In this document: piece by piece, positions 54,345 through 63,027 of the stretch | Layout: every line of letters begins with the position of its first letter | How positions within the stretch are numbered: position 1 is the first letter of the stretch | Assembly (NCBI GenBank): GCA_026391295.1 | Contig: JAPLDS010000027.1 | Location: 18,686 to 82,032, forward strand | Reading direction: 5' to 3' | Source of the DNA: Bacteroidia bacterium | GTDB lineage: Bacteria; Bacteroidota; Bacteroidia; Bacteroidales; Prolixibacteraceae | DNA length: 63,347 nt | The notes under the pieces: model-generated | What the model was told of the DNA's origin: nothing | What the model saw: only the letters and a program-made list of their open reading frames with translations | Databases searched by the model: none | Translations under genes and position numbers: made by a program

Positions 54345-54345
54345 G

Positions 54346-54419
54346 CGGTCTGGACGGGACTCGAACCCGCGACCTCCGCCGTGACAGGGCGGCATTCTAA
54401 CCAACTGAACTACCAAACC
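54346..54419 (-). tRNA. tRNA-Asp (GTC)
   Basis: On the minus strand the 74 bases fold into a cloverleaf: acceptor GGTTTGG with CCAGACC (one T-G pair), D arm with TAGTTCAGTTGGTTAGAAT, anticodon loop CTGTCAC with GTC, T arm with GGTTCGAGTCC, discriminator G73 as required for tRNA-Asp. CCA is not encoded; the genome reads GCA after the stem. It has its own promoter (54468-54497) and a terminator (54304-54344). There are no neighbouring tRNAs and no sign of an integrated element at its 3' end. Confidence 0.96.
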
Positions 54420-54467
54420 ATTTTATCTTCGAAGAACTTTTCAATTACCTAATTAAATTAGGAGGTG

Positions 54468-54497
54468 CAAATATAAGGCAATTTTCGTTACTTCAAA
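54468..54497 (-). promoter_or_regulatory. Promoter of tRNA-Asp
   Basis: On the minus strand TTTG (54494-54497), an 18-base spacer, then TATATTTG (54468-54475): a good -33/-7 pair. The expected start near 54461 is about 42 bases upstream of the mature tRNA. Confidence 0.72.
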
Positions 54498-54574
54498 TGG
54501 TTCGAAAGCAAATAAATATGAAAATAAGTATTGAAATTCATATGTAGCAATAAAATAAGCAATTAGGATAAAGA

Positions 54575-55120
54575 TCAAGGAGCAACACGAGAAAACAGAG
54601 AGAAATGGACACTTCCATACTTTCTTATTTCTTGAAAGAATGGATGATTTGAAAAATCGTTCGTCTTTCCATGTTCCAAAATAAGTAAGCCTTGAGGATG
54701 AAGCAATTGCCCACCGAGTATAAGATCAGGAATTTCGGCGATTTGCTTTAATTCATATGGAGGATCAGCAAAGATAAAGTCAAATTGCTCCGCAGATTTA
54801 GCGATATACTTAAAGGCATCCAGATTTAACGCTCTCACCGACTGCTTCACTCCAAGCTTCTCAATCACCGAACAAATAAACTGAAAATGGGATCGATCTA
54901 ACTCTACACATGTCACATGCGGACAGCCTCGAGAGACAAATTCAAATGAAATAGACCCGGTCCCGCTAAATAGATCGAGAACCTTTTTGGTTTCTAAATC
55001 ATACCGGTTATGAAGAATATTAAATAAATTCTCTCGCGCAAAATCGGTTGTTGGTCTGGCTTTAAAATTCTTAGCTGGCCTAAAAATCCTGCTCTTAAAT
55101 GCTCCGCCAATTATTCGCAT
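54575..55120 (-). CDS. rsmD: 16S rRNA guanine-N2 methyltransferase RsmD
   Basis: 181 residues. MRIIGGAFKSRIF opens the protein; TTDFARENLFNIL and LDLFSGTGSISFEFVSRG form the SAM site; the catalytic FADPPYEL is at about 114. RsmD methylates G966 of 16S rRNA. Its start overlaps the end of the DUF3822 gene by ten bases, a frequent pairing in Bacteroidota. Confidence 0.96.
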   Translation of the reverse strand: MRIIGGAFKSRIFRPAKNFKARPTTDFARENLFNILHNRYDLETKKVLDLFSGTGSISFEFVSRGCPHVTCVELDRSHFQFICSVIEKLGVKQSVRALNLDAFKYIAKSAEQFDFIFADPPYELKQIAEIPDLILGGQLLHPQGLLILEHGKTNDFSNHPFFQEIRKYGSVHFSLFSRVAP

Positions 55121-55962
55121 TTGTAGACACTTAAAAGTGATGAGTAATAATGCTCTGGAACCTGACTAAACGTATAGCTATGTTGATAGGTTGTATCTAA
55201 TCGCGCAAAAGATGTAAGTTTTACATACTTTTTAAACAAATGGTAGACTGGTGAAACTTGTGGTATCTGACCTTGAAGTACAAGATCGGTCTGATCTGAT
55301 GCAAGTTTTAACTGATCAAAAGTAAAAAGCACATGATATAAAATATCTCGATCTGTCTTATAATGAAACACATTACAATAAACTAGACCAGATCCCTTAA
55401 TAACAACCATCTCGAAATTATCTCGGAAGAAATTCAGACGAACTTCAACCTTAGAAGGCGATGACCAGTTGGTTTTTAGTAAGCCTTCTACTAGTGGATA
55501 AAGGGTATGTTTGATTTCACATTTTGGAAATTTCTCCGACAAGAAAGCCTGTAAATTCTCTGGAAGGTCAAAGATGCAGTAGCTTCCCGCCTTTGCAAAA
55601 AGATTCTTAACAACGCTAAACCCTTTCTCCTCAACATTATTAAACCACAAGATCTTATCCTCAACGCCCTTTTTGAAAAATGCTTTTGGAATGAGTGTGA
55701 ATTTACGTGTCGCGTATAGAATTTCTACACTCTTGAAAGATTGATTTAAAATATCTTCAGCCTCAAATACCTCGCGCACATGTTTTAGGAGCAAACGAGG
55801 CCGTTTAAGAAAGAAGTGATGACCATTTAATAAAATATATTTTCCTTTGGAGAGATCAAGAATTGTAAAATACAACCCATCAAGCCCGATCTGGACTGAC
55901 AAATGATAGTTTGAAGTCTGTGTGCTATCGAAAGTTTTGTCAATAAAACAGATATCACGCAT
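55111..55962 (-). CDS. DUF3822 family protein
   Basis: 283 residues of the DUF3822 family, an actin-like (ASKHA-type) fold of unknown function found almost only in Bacteroidota. Visible marks are YHLSVQIGLDGLYFTILDLSKGKYILLNGHHFF at the N terminus, KAGSYCIFDLPENLQAFLSEKFPKCEI in the middle, and the C-terminal DLVLQGQIPQVSPVYHLFKKYVK. It overlaps rsmD by ten bases, so coupling to ribosome maturation or the nearby coaD-like step is a guess. Start ATG at 55962. Confidence 0.9.
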   Translation of the reverse strand: MRDICFIDKTFDSTQTSNYHLSVQIGLDGLYFTILDLSKGKYILLNGHHFFLKRPRLLLKHVREVFEAEDILNQSFKSVEILYATRKFTLIPKAFFKKGVEDKILWFNNVEEKGFSVVKNLFAKAGSYCIFDLPENLQAFLSEKFPKCEIKHTLYPLVEGLLKTNWSSPSKVEVRLNFFRDNFEMVVIKGSGLVYCNVFHYKTDRDILYHVLFTFDQLKLASDQTDLVLQGQIPQVSPVYHLFKKYVKLTSFARLDTTYQHSYTFSQVPEHYYSSLLSVYKCE

Positions 55963-56049
55963 TTTTAGTTATATTGTATTAGTTCGTATGGCTACAAATT
56001 TAAAAAAAATGACCAACCTTTGCTAACGAATAAGGTGAAAAGAGCTACC

Positions 56050-57480
56050 ATGTTAAAAAGTTACATCTCCACGCAAATCATCGAGCAAATAAAGTTCGAA
56101 CCAACAGAGTGTCAGACAGAGATGGCTGACAAGGCAGCTGAGTTTATCACCGTCACCAATCCTAGAATGGCATTCCTATTAAAGGGTTATGCAGGAACAG
56201 GGAAAACGACTGCCTTAAGCGCCTTAGTGAGAGTCTTGGATCAAATCAAGATGAAAACTATCCTCCTAGCCCCTACAGGAAGAGCAGCAAAGGTATTATC
56301 AAGATACTCCGACCGCCAAGCTACAACGATTCATAAAAAGATTTACCGCCAACAGTCGGCAAGTAATGGAATAGGCAAATTTACCCTCGATAGGAACCTT
56401 CATAAAAACACCATTTTCATCATCGATGAGGCCTCTATGATTGCCAATCAAAGTCAAGAAAATACGATTTTCGGATCAGGCTATTTACTCTCTGACTTAA
56501 TTGAATATGTTATGTCGGGCGAAAATTGCAGAATAATCATTGCAGGAGATACTGCACAACTTCCACCCGTTGGATTTAGTATAAGTCCAGCATTGGAAGA
56601 AGAAGAGTTAAGCTATTTTGATCTTGATATTATCAAATGTGAGTTAACTGAGGTTGTGCGGCAAGCTACGGAGTCAGGCATTTTAGCCAATGCAACTTTA
56701 ATCAGAAATCTACTTGCAGATGAGAATTACAAAGGATATTGGAAGATTAAAACAGTTGGATATAACGACATATTACACATTGGCGGGAGTGAATTAATCG
56801 AAGAGATTTCAAGCTGCTACCACAAATTCGGCGTAGATGAAACGATTGTCGTGACTCGATCAAATAAGCGAGCGAATAAGTTCAATGAAGGAATACGCCG
56901 ATCTGTGCTATACCGGGAAGAACAACTTTCCACTGGCGATCTAGTGATGAGTGTTAAAAACAACTATTTCTGGGCTAAAGCATCTGAAGAATTAGGGTTT
57001 ATTGCCAATGGAGACATCGCAGAAGTTGTTAAAATAAGGAAGTACGAAGAGAAATACGGATTTCATTTTGTGAACGTCACCTTGCGCTTTATCGACCTTA
57101 AGGATGTGGAAATCGATTGCAAAATCATTCTAGATACCTTAACTGTTGAAGCTCCGGCGCTATCACAAAGCGATCAGAAACGCCTCTTTGATGAGATTGT
57201 TCTAGACTATCCTGACATAAGAAACAAAAGGGTGTTATGGGAGAAGATAAGGGAAAATGAATACTTCAATGCCTTACAAGTGAAGTTCTCCTATGCATTA
57301 ACCTGTCATAAATCACAAGGAGGACAATGGAAGGCGGTCTTTTTAGACCATGGCTACCTCACTGAAGAGATGATTGATCGAGAATACTTGCGTTGGGCTT
57401 ATACCGCATTTACACGTCCTACAGAGCGGCTGTATTTAGTCAATTTCAACAAAGAGTTCTCCGAAGAGAAAGAATCCTAA
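56050..57480 (+). CDS. RecD-like ATP-dependent DNA helicase
   Basis: 476 residues from ATG 56050; a TTG at 56020 in frame is rejected. Superfamily 1B helicase motifs are present: Walker A LLKGYAGTGKTTALSAL, ILLAPTGRAAKVLS, Walker B IFIIDEASMI, IIIAGDTAQLPPVG, ELTEVVRQA, and the C-terminal UvrD_C_2 segment ALTCHKSQGGQWKAVFLDHG with YTAFTRPTERLYLVNF. It lacks the RecD2 N-terminal domain and resembles short Dda/Pif1-like helicases of Bacteroidota. It probably unwinds DNA 5'->3' in repair or replication. Divergent from DUF3822 and convergent with rnz (nine bases). Confidence 0.92.
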   Translation: MLKSYISTQIIEQIKFEPTECQTEMADKAAEFITVTNPRMAFLLKGYAGTGKTTALSALVRVLDQIKMKTILLAPTGRAAKVLSRYSDRQATTIHKKIYRQQSASNGIGKFTLDRNLHKNTIFIIDEASMIANQSQENTIFGSGYLLSDLIEYVMSGENCRIIIAGDTAQLPPVGFSISPALEEEELSYFDLDIIKCELTEVVRQATESGILANATLIRNLLADENYKGYWKIKTVGYNDILHIGGSELIEEISSCYHKFGVDETIVVTRSNKRANKFNEGIRRSVLYREEQLSTGDLVMSVKNNYFWAKASEELGFIANGDIAEVVKIRKYEEKYGFHFVNVTLRFIDLKDVEIDCKIILDTLTVEAPALSQSDQKRLFDEIVLDYPDIRNKRVLWEKIRENEYFNALQVKFSYALTCHKSQGGQWKAVFLDHGYLTEEMIDREYLRWAYTAFTRPTERLYLVNFNKEFSEEKES

Positions 57481-57489
57481 CTAGGTCTG

Positions 57490-58407
57490 CTAAAGGTCAA
57501 AACGACACCCCTCGTTGGCCGCCAACGTATTTGAGAATAGCGCAGATGCTTCGTTAACCAGAGGATCTTCATTTTTATAGCGACTAGAAAAATGACCAAT
57601 GATCAATCTCTTTACCCGAGCTTGCGTCGCGATCTCTGCGGCTTGTTTCGCGGTAGAGTGAAAAGTTTTTAAAGCCAATTCTTTAAGGTCATCACAAAAT
57701 GTTGCTTCGTGATATAGTAAATCGACTCCTTCTATGATTGGGAGTATTTGTTTACGAGGTAAGGTATCGGAACAAAATGCATACGCCCGAACAGGCTCTG
57801 CTGGGAAAGTAAGATCTGCGTTTGGAATAACTCGACCATCAGGCAGAACAAAATTCGCACCCCCTTTGATTGCCACCCGATCTTTAACAGGAACAGAATA
57901 AAACTTTATTTGATCAACGCGAAGATTTAGCTCATGCGGTTTTTCTTTGAACAAGAATCCACAGCATGGAATACGATGTTTCAATGGGAAAGAGTCGATG
58001 GTAAGCCTTGCATCCTCGTAAATAAGTGCTCTTTTGCGAAAGTTCAAGGGATGGTATATAATCGACAAGTCAGCATCCGACTCATTCATAAATTTCAGTA
58101 AAGGATCCATCATCATTTTCAACTCAGATGGGGCATAAATATGTAGCTCACCCTTCTTGCCAGCAAGCGTCATCGAAGAGATAAGACCTGGCAGTCCAAA
58201 GATATGATCACCATGAAGGTGCGAAATAAAAATATGGCTGATCTTGCTTAATTTAAATCCAAACTTACGAAGTTGAATTTGTGCTCCTTCACCGCAATCG
58301 ACAAGGTAGTATTTCTCATTTAAATTCACAACCTGCGAGGTTGGAAATCTAGTTAAGGTAGGAAGTGCAGAGCTACTGCCTAATATGGTTACTGAAAATG
58401 GGAGCAT
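57490..58407 (-). CDS. rnz: Ribonuclease Z
   Basis: 305 residues from ATG 58407. A TTG at 58446 in frame would start inside the terminator of the STAS gene and is rejected. Motifs: FSVTILGSSSALPTLTRFPTSQVVN, DCGEGAQIQLRKFG, zinc motif FISHLHGDHIFGLPGL, AYAFCSDTLP, LLYHEATFCDDL, TAKQAAEIATQA and LIIGHFSSRY. RNase Z cuts the 3' trailer from tRNA precursors; since the tRNA-Asp here lacks an encoded CCA, such an enzyme is needed. It follows the STAS gene but is separated by a terminator. Confidence 0.96.
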   Translation of the reverse strand: MLPFSVTILGSSSALPTLTRFPTSQVVNLNEKYYLVDCGEGAQIQLRKFGFKLSKISHIFISHLHGDHIFGLPGLISSMTLAGKKGELHIYAPSELKMMMDPLLKFMNESDADLSIIYHPLNFRKRALIYEDARLTIDSFPLKHRIPCCGFLFKEKPHELNLRVDQIKFYSVPVKDRVAIKGGANFVLPDGRVIPNADLTFPAEPVRAYAFCSDTLPRKQILPIIEGVDLLYHEATFCDDLKELALKTFHSTAKQAAEIATQARVKRLIIGHFSSRYKNEDPLVNEASALFSNTLAANEGCRFDL

Positions 58408-58442
58408 AGTAAGAGGTGGTTGATCGTCGAGCAATATAGATA

Positions 58443-58474
58443 TCAAAAAAATAAAAACCCGGCATATACCGGGC
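58443..58474 (-). terminator. Terminator after the STAS gene
   Basis: On the minus strand CCCGG and CCGGG pair around TATATG, followed by TTTTTATTTTTTT. It lies 12 bases after the STAS stop and ends before the rnz start. Confidence 0.85.
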
Positions 58475-58485
58475 TCAAATTGCTA

Positions 58486-58839
58486 CTATAATTCAGATTT
58501 TTTATTTAATAACCGTTCAGCCTCTTGGACATTAGCTGCAATAATCAACACCTTATCCAAGCTGGCAATTTTAATTAGTTTATCAACATTCAAACAGAGG
58601 TTCGCCAAAATAAAGGTTCCCTCTTGGTCCTCACATAGTCGATTTCCCAATAAGATAGCACTCAAACCTGATGAATCACAATGCTCACACTCCTCTAAGT
58701 CAAGCACTATATGAGTAATGCCCTGACTTAAAAGCAGCATTAAAGCAGCTTTCAAGTCAGGGGCATTGTAACTATTGAGTCGTTTCTTTACAATTTTAAC
58801 AATTGAAAAACTCGACTCATTTTGAATGGTCAATGTCAT
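58486..58839 (-). CDS. STAS-domain protein (anti-anti-sigma factor type)
   Basis: 117 residues, a single STAS domain. The loop HIVLDLEECEHCDSSGLSAILLGNRL contains the DSSG motif whose Ser is phosphorylated in SpoIIAA-type antagonists. TFILANLCLNVDKLIKIASLDKVLIIA follows as the usual strand and helix. Such proteins bind an anti-sigma factor or kinase in a partner switch; no such partner is adjacent. It lies 36 bases after the stop of rpsA and might be co-transcribed with it. A terminator follows. Confidence 0.92.
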   Translation of the reverse strand: MTLTIQNESSFSIVKIVKKRLNSYNAPDLKAALMLLLSQGITHIVLDLEECEHCDSSGLSAILLGNRLCEDQEGTFILANLCLNVDKLIKIASLDKVLIIAANVQEAERLLNKKSEL

Positions 58840-58875
58840 AAATAAATTTACAACAAAAATCCGAACGAGATAATA

Positions 58876-60975
58876 CTAATTATCATTTTTTTCGTTCTCT
58901 TCCATCTGAGTTCTCAAAGCGGCCAATTCGCTAATATCTCCAAGGGTTGTTTTCTCAGAGGTATCTTTTGGTGCTTTAACAGTTTTAGCTGCTGCTTTTG
59001 GAGCTGCTGCTTTTTTCTTAACTGTCTCATCAGATTTCTTTGTGTCTTCGTAAACACGAGAGTGCGATAAAATGATCCGTTTAGCAGATTTAGAGAATTC
59101 AATAACTTTAAAGTCAAGTTTCTCATCCATCTTAACGTTTGAACCATCTTCTTTAACTAGATGACGTGGAGTAGCGAAACCTTCAACACCATAAGGCAAT
59201 GAGATAACAGCACCCTTATCAAATAGATCAATCACAGTACCTTCATGAACTGAATCAACGGTAAAGATTGTTTCGAAAACATCCCATGGGTTCTCTTCTA
59301 GTTGTTTATGACCAAGACTTAAGCGACGATTTTCTTTGTCGATATCAAGTACTTGAACATCAACTTCTGATCCGATTGCCGTAAATTCAGATGGATGTTT
59401 AATTTTCTTAGTCCAGCTTAAATCGCTGATATGTATCAAGCCGTCAACGCCTTCTTCGATCTCAACAAAGACACCAAAGTTGGTGAAGTTACGTACACGT
59501 GCAACGTGGTTAGAACCGATGGTGTATTTTGCTTCGATTTTATCCCATGGATCATTCTTCATTTGTTTGATACCAAGAGACATCTTACGCTCATCACGAT
59601 CAAGAGTTAAGATAGTCGCTTCTACTTCGTCTCCAACTTTCAAGAAGTCTTGAGCAGAACGTAGGTGTTGTGACCAGCTCATTTCTGATACGTGGATCAA
59701 ACCTTCAACGCCAGCTGCAATCTCGATAAATGCGCCATAGTCTGCCATAACAACAACCTTGCCTTTAACAACATCGCCAACTTTAAGTTCTCCACTAAGA
59801 TTATCCCATGGGTGAGCAGAAAGTTGTTTTAAGCCTAATGCAATACGTTTTTTGTCATCATCAAAATCAAGGATTACCACGTTGATCTTCTGATCAAGTT
59901 GTACGATTTCATTTGGATGAGCTACACGGCCCCAGCTCAGGTCGGTAATATGGATAAGTCCATCTACGCCACCAAGGTCGATAAATACTCCGTAAGAGGT
60001 AATATTCTTAACAGTTCCTTCAAGAACTTGTCCTTTTTCAAGTTTAGAAATAATATCCTTCTTCTGTTGCTCAAGTTCTGCTTCGATAAGTGCTTTGTGC
60101 GAAACAACAACGTTACGGAATTCATGATTAATCTTAACCACTTTGAATTCCATTGTCTTATTCACATAAATATCGTAGTCACGAATTGGTTTAACATCAA
60201 TTTGAGAACCAGGTAAGAAAGCTTCAATTCCGAATACATCGACAATCATACCGCCTTTCGTACGGCATTTGATGAATCCAGTAATAATTTCGTCATTTTC
60301 AAGGGCTGCATTAACACGATCCCAGCTGCGCATTGCACGAGCTTTCTTGTGTGATAGTGCAAGCTGACCTTTTTTGTCTTCGAGAGTTTCAACATAAACC
60401 TCTACTTGATCGCCGATTTTCAACGCTGGGTTGTATCTGAATTCATTCACAGAAACAATACCGTCTGATTTATAGCCGATATCTACAACAACTTCACGTT
60501 TGTTCATCGAGATCACTCGTCCATCAACAACTTCATTCTCTTGAAGAATAGATAGTGTGTTGTCGTACAAGTCTGTCATCTCTTTTTTAGTGGCAGAACT
60601 GTTTACTGATTTGGTCCCTTCAAAGGCATCCCAATCAAAATCCTCTTCAGCTTCTGCCGAAGTTTCCTTCATTACTTTCTGCGCTGCGGGTGCAGCTGCA
60701 GCAGCTTCTGGAGTTTCAACAACAATTTTTGGTTTCTTTTCTGCTTTTACAGCAGGAACTTCAACCGCTTCTTCAACTACTTCAGCTACTTTAGCTTTCT
60801 TAGCCGGTTTTTCAGCTGGTGCTTCAGCGGCTACTTTAGTTTTCTTAGCGGCTTTAGCAGGAGCTTCTTCTGTAACTTTAGCTTTTTTTGCTGCTTTTGC
60901 TACTGGCGTAGCAGATGCTTTTGCGGACTTTCCCGCTGTCTCATTTGTGTCGAGACTTTCGTTAATTTCACTCAT
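58876..60975 (-). CDS. rpsA: 30S ribosomal protein S1 with a long Ala/Lys-rich N-terminal extension
   Basis: 699 residues. Residues ~15-105 are low-complexity repeats of PAKAAKK(A/T)KV and EAPA type, then an acidic patch (EEDFDWDAFEG). Six S1 OB domains follow, starting at about 150 (VVDGRVISMNKREVVVDIGY), 235, 320 (VLEGTVKNITSYGVFIDLGG), 405 (VVKGKVVVMADYGAFIEIA), 490 and 575. A basic/Ala-rich tail ends the protein. S1 binds mRNA on the ribosome; Bacteroidota initiate with little Shine-Dalgarno pairing, so S1 is likely important for mRNA capture. Its promoter (61026-61056) is the best match in the window. Confidence 0.98.
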   Translation of the reverse strand: MSEINESLDTNETAGKSAKASATPVAKAAKKAKVTEEAPAKAAKKTKVAAEAPAEKPAKKAKVAEVVEEAVEVPAVKAEKKPKIVVETPEAAAAAPAAQKVMKETSAEAEEDFDWDAFEGTKSVNSSATKKEMTDLYDNTLSILQENEVVDGRVISMNKREVVVDIGYKSDGIVSVNEFRYNPALKIGDQVEVYVETLEDKKGQLALSHKKARAMRSWDRVNAALENDEIITGFIKCRTKGGMIVDVFGIEAFLPGSQIDVKPIRDYDIYVNKTMEFKVVKINHEFRNVVVSHKALIEAELEQQKKDIISKLEKGQVLEGTVKNITSYGVFIDLGGVDGLIHITDLSWGRVAHPNEIVQLDQKINVVILDFDDDKKRIALGLKQLSAHPWDNLSGELKVGDVVKGKVVVMADYGAFIEIAAGVEGLIHVSEMSWSQHLRSAQDFLKVGDEVEATILTLDRDERKMSLGIKQMKNDPWDKIEAKYTIGSNHVARVRNFTNFGVFVEIEEGVDGLIHISDLSWTKKIKHPSEFTAIGSEVDVQVLDIDKENRRLSLGHKQLEENPWDVFETIFTVDSVHEGTVIDLFDKGAVISLPYGVEGFATPRHLVKEDGSNVKMDEKLDFKVIEFSKSAKRIILSHSRVYEDTKKSDETVKKKAAAPKAAAKTVKAPKDTSEKTTLGDISELAALRTQMEENEKNDN

Positions 60976-61025
60976 TCAAATTGCGCTTAAAATTAATAGA
61001 TTAGACATTATTTTTATTTGTGCGG

Positions 61026-61056
61026 CAAAAGTAAGATTTATCCCTTAATTATCAAA
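61026..61056 (-). promoter_or_regulatory. Promoter of rpsA
   Basis: On the minus strand TTTG (61053-61056), exactly 19 bases, then TACTTTTG (61026-61033): a perfect -33/-7 pair. Expected start near 61019, 44 bases before the ATG at 60975. Confidence 0.88.
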
Positions 61057-61197
61057 CGATTATTGATTTTTTTTAATCGAAATTTCAATACAACTCTTTT
61101 ATGATTCTATTTTCTTTAATCGAAAATCAGTTTTATATTTGATTAATTTTAAATCGCTTGCAAAAAGCACAACTTAGCACCCTAATTTATCACATAA

Positions 61198-62943
61198 ATG
61201 ACAAATCCCACTGCTCCAGAAAATATCACTCTTAAAGCTAATGAATGGCTTACGGGAAATTACGATGATTCGACAAAAAAAGCGGTACAAGAGCTCTTCG
61301 ACAATCCAGACCATACGAATCTTATTGATGCTTTTTACCGAGATCTTGAGTTTGGAACAGGCGGCCTTCGTGGCATCATGGGGGTAGGTTCCAATAGGAT
61401 GAACATCTACACTGTGGGCGCTGCCACGCAGGGCCTTAGTACCTATCTCAAAATTGCCTTTGCTCATCTACCGCAGATCGGTGTTGCGATCGGTCACGAC
61501 TGCAGAAATAATAGTCGGCTTTTTGCCGAAACAGCAGCCGATATTTTTGCAGCTAATGGAATTAAAGTTTATTTATTCGAAGACCTTCGACCTACGCCTG
61601 AGATATCTTTTGCAATTCGTCATCTTGGCCTGCAAAGTGGAATTATTATCACTGCATCACACAATCCAAAAGAGTACAATGGTTATAAAGCTTATTGGGA
61701 TGACGGATCTCAAATTGTTGAACCACACGATGAAAATATCATACAAGAGGTACTAAAAGTTAAAGTAGATCAGATTAAGCGAAATGGCCCAACGAATAAC
61801 ATCTCGATACTTGGAGATGAAATGGATCAAGAATTCCTCAAGAATGTAGTTACGGTTTCACTATCGCCAGAGATCATCAAGCGACAAAAAGATTTGAAAA
61901 TAGTCTACACACCAATTCATGGAAGTGGGGTAAAGCTCATACCCATGGCCTTAGCAAAACTTGGATTTGCCAATATTATTCATGTTCCTGAGCAAGATGT
62001 GGTGAGTGGTGAGTTTCCAACAGTGATCTCTCCTAACCCAGAAGAACCAGCTGCCATGAAGCTTGCCATTGAAAAAGCAATTGAGACCAATGCCGACCTT
62101 GTCATGGCATCAGATCCAGATGCTGACCGATTAGGCATTGCCATTCGGAATCACCAAGGAGAATTTATATTAGTCAATGGGAATCAGACTGTATTGATTT
62201 TTCTGTATTACATCATTACCCAACGACGTGCACTAGGCCTCTTGAAAGGCAATGAATTTGTAGTAAAGACGATTGTAACCTCTGAATTAGCGGCAGAAAT
62301 AGCGAGCAAAAATGGTGTTGAATATTACGACTGTTACACTGGATTCAAGTATATCGCAGAGGTTATTCGCGAAAACGAAGGGATCAAGCAATACATTGGT
62401 GGTGGAGAGGAAAGCTTTGGATTTATGCCTTCTGATTTCGTAAGAGATAAAGATGCTGTCAGCTCTTGCTCCTTGATGGCTGAGATTGCAGCTTGGGCAA
62501 AAGATCAGAACAAAACACTGTTTGATATTCTGCTTGAGATTTATGCAGAGTATGGTTATTCTAAAGAGAAAATGAAATACGTGGTCAGAACAGGGAAAAG
62601 CGGAGCCGAGGAGATTGAACAACTCATGGTTAACTTCAGATTAAATCCACCTTCACAGCTAGCTGGATCCCCTTTGGCAATTGTTAAAGATTATTTGACG
62701 TTAGAAGAGAAGAATCTAAGTTCAAATACGATGAAATCAATAAACCAAAAGATTACTGCCAACGTTCTACAATTCTTTACTGCTGACGGCACAAAAGTTT
62801 CTGTTCGACCCTCGGGAACCGAACCTAAAATAAAATTTTACATTGAAGTGAAAGATACCCTTACTAGTTCAGATCAATTTGAAAATTTAGAAGCGAAGAC
62901 TAATGTTAAAATTGATCAGGTCATGAAGGATCTTGGATTGTAA
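61198..62943 (+). CDS. Phosphohexomutase (phosphoglucomutase/phosphomannomutase, PgcA type)
   Basis: 581 residues, the length of the Gram-positive/Bacteroidota PgcA-like mutases. GTGGLRGIMGVGSNRMN opens domain 1; the phosphoserine lies in IIITASHNPKEYNGYKAYW; Mg site MASDPDADRLGIAI; sugar loop GGGEESFGFM; phosphate loop RPSGTEPKIKFY. It interconverts sugar 1- and 6-phosphates for storage and envelope polysaccharides. It is divergent from rpsA. A TACCTTTG -7 box for the next gene lies seven bases after its stop. Confidence 0.95.
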   Translation: MTNPTAPENITLKANEWLTGNYDDSTKKAVQELFDNPDHTNLIDAFYRDLEFGTGGLRGIMGVGSNRMNIYTVGAATQGLSTYLKIAFAHLPQIGVAIGHDCRNNSRLFAETAADIFAANGIKVYLFEDLRPTPEISFAIRHLGLQSGIIITASHNPKEYNGYKAYWDDGSQIVEPHDENIIQEVLKVKVDQIKRNGPTNNISILGDEMDQEFLKNVVTVSLSPEIIKRQKDLKIVYTPIHGSGVKLIPMALAKLGFANIIHVPEQDVVSGEFPTVISPNPEEPAAMKLAIEKAIETNADLVMASDPDADRLGIAIRNHQGEFILVNGNQTVLIFLYYIITQRRALGLLKGNEFVVKTIVTSELAAEIASKNGVEYYDCYTGFKYIAEVIRENEGIKQYIGGGEESFGFMPSDFVRDKDAVSSCSLMAEIAAWAKDQNKTLFDILLEIYAEYGYSKEKMKYVVRTGKSGAEEIEQLMVNFRLNPPSQLAGSPLAIVKDYLTLEEKNLSSNTMKSINQKITANVLQFFTADGTKVSVRPSGTEPKIKFYIEVKDTLTSSDQFENLEAKTNVKIDQVMKDLGL

Positions 62944-62949
62944 AAAATT

Positions 62950-62957
62950 TACCTTTG
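62950..62957 (+). promoter_or_regulatory. -7 promoter element of the DUF1080 gene
   Basis: TACCTTTG, an exact TAnnTTTG, 70 bases upstream of the ATG at 63028; no -33 TTTG at the usual distance was found. Confidence 0.5.
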
Positions 62958-63027
62958 CAAACGTAATTTAAGAACTCAACTAATTATCAAGAAATATCAA
63001 ATAAATTAATCTATCTAATTTTATAAA

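Noticed and set aside
54219-54416. A 65-codon frame across the tRNA-Asp gene
   Set aside because: It overlaps the tRNA and codes a typical tRNA-derived spurious peptide (PCHGGGRGFESRP).
54346-54600. tRNA-Asp as an attachment site of a mobile element
   Set aside because: No integrase, no repeated tRNA 3' end and no foreign-looking genes on either side.
58408-58446. Upstream TTG start for RNase Z
   Set aside because: It lies in the terminator of the STAS gene, and the family start (FSVTILGSSSALP) follows the ATG at 58407.
59899-60216. A 105-codon frame antisense to the S1 domains
   Set aside because: Shadow frame of a strongly conserved gene; no independent features.
60557-61048. A 163-codon frame antisense to rpsA
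   Set aside because: It is the mirror of the Ala/Lys-rich repeats, giving Ala/Ser/Thr-rich low-complexity protein without start context.
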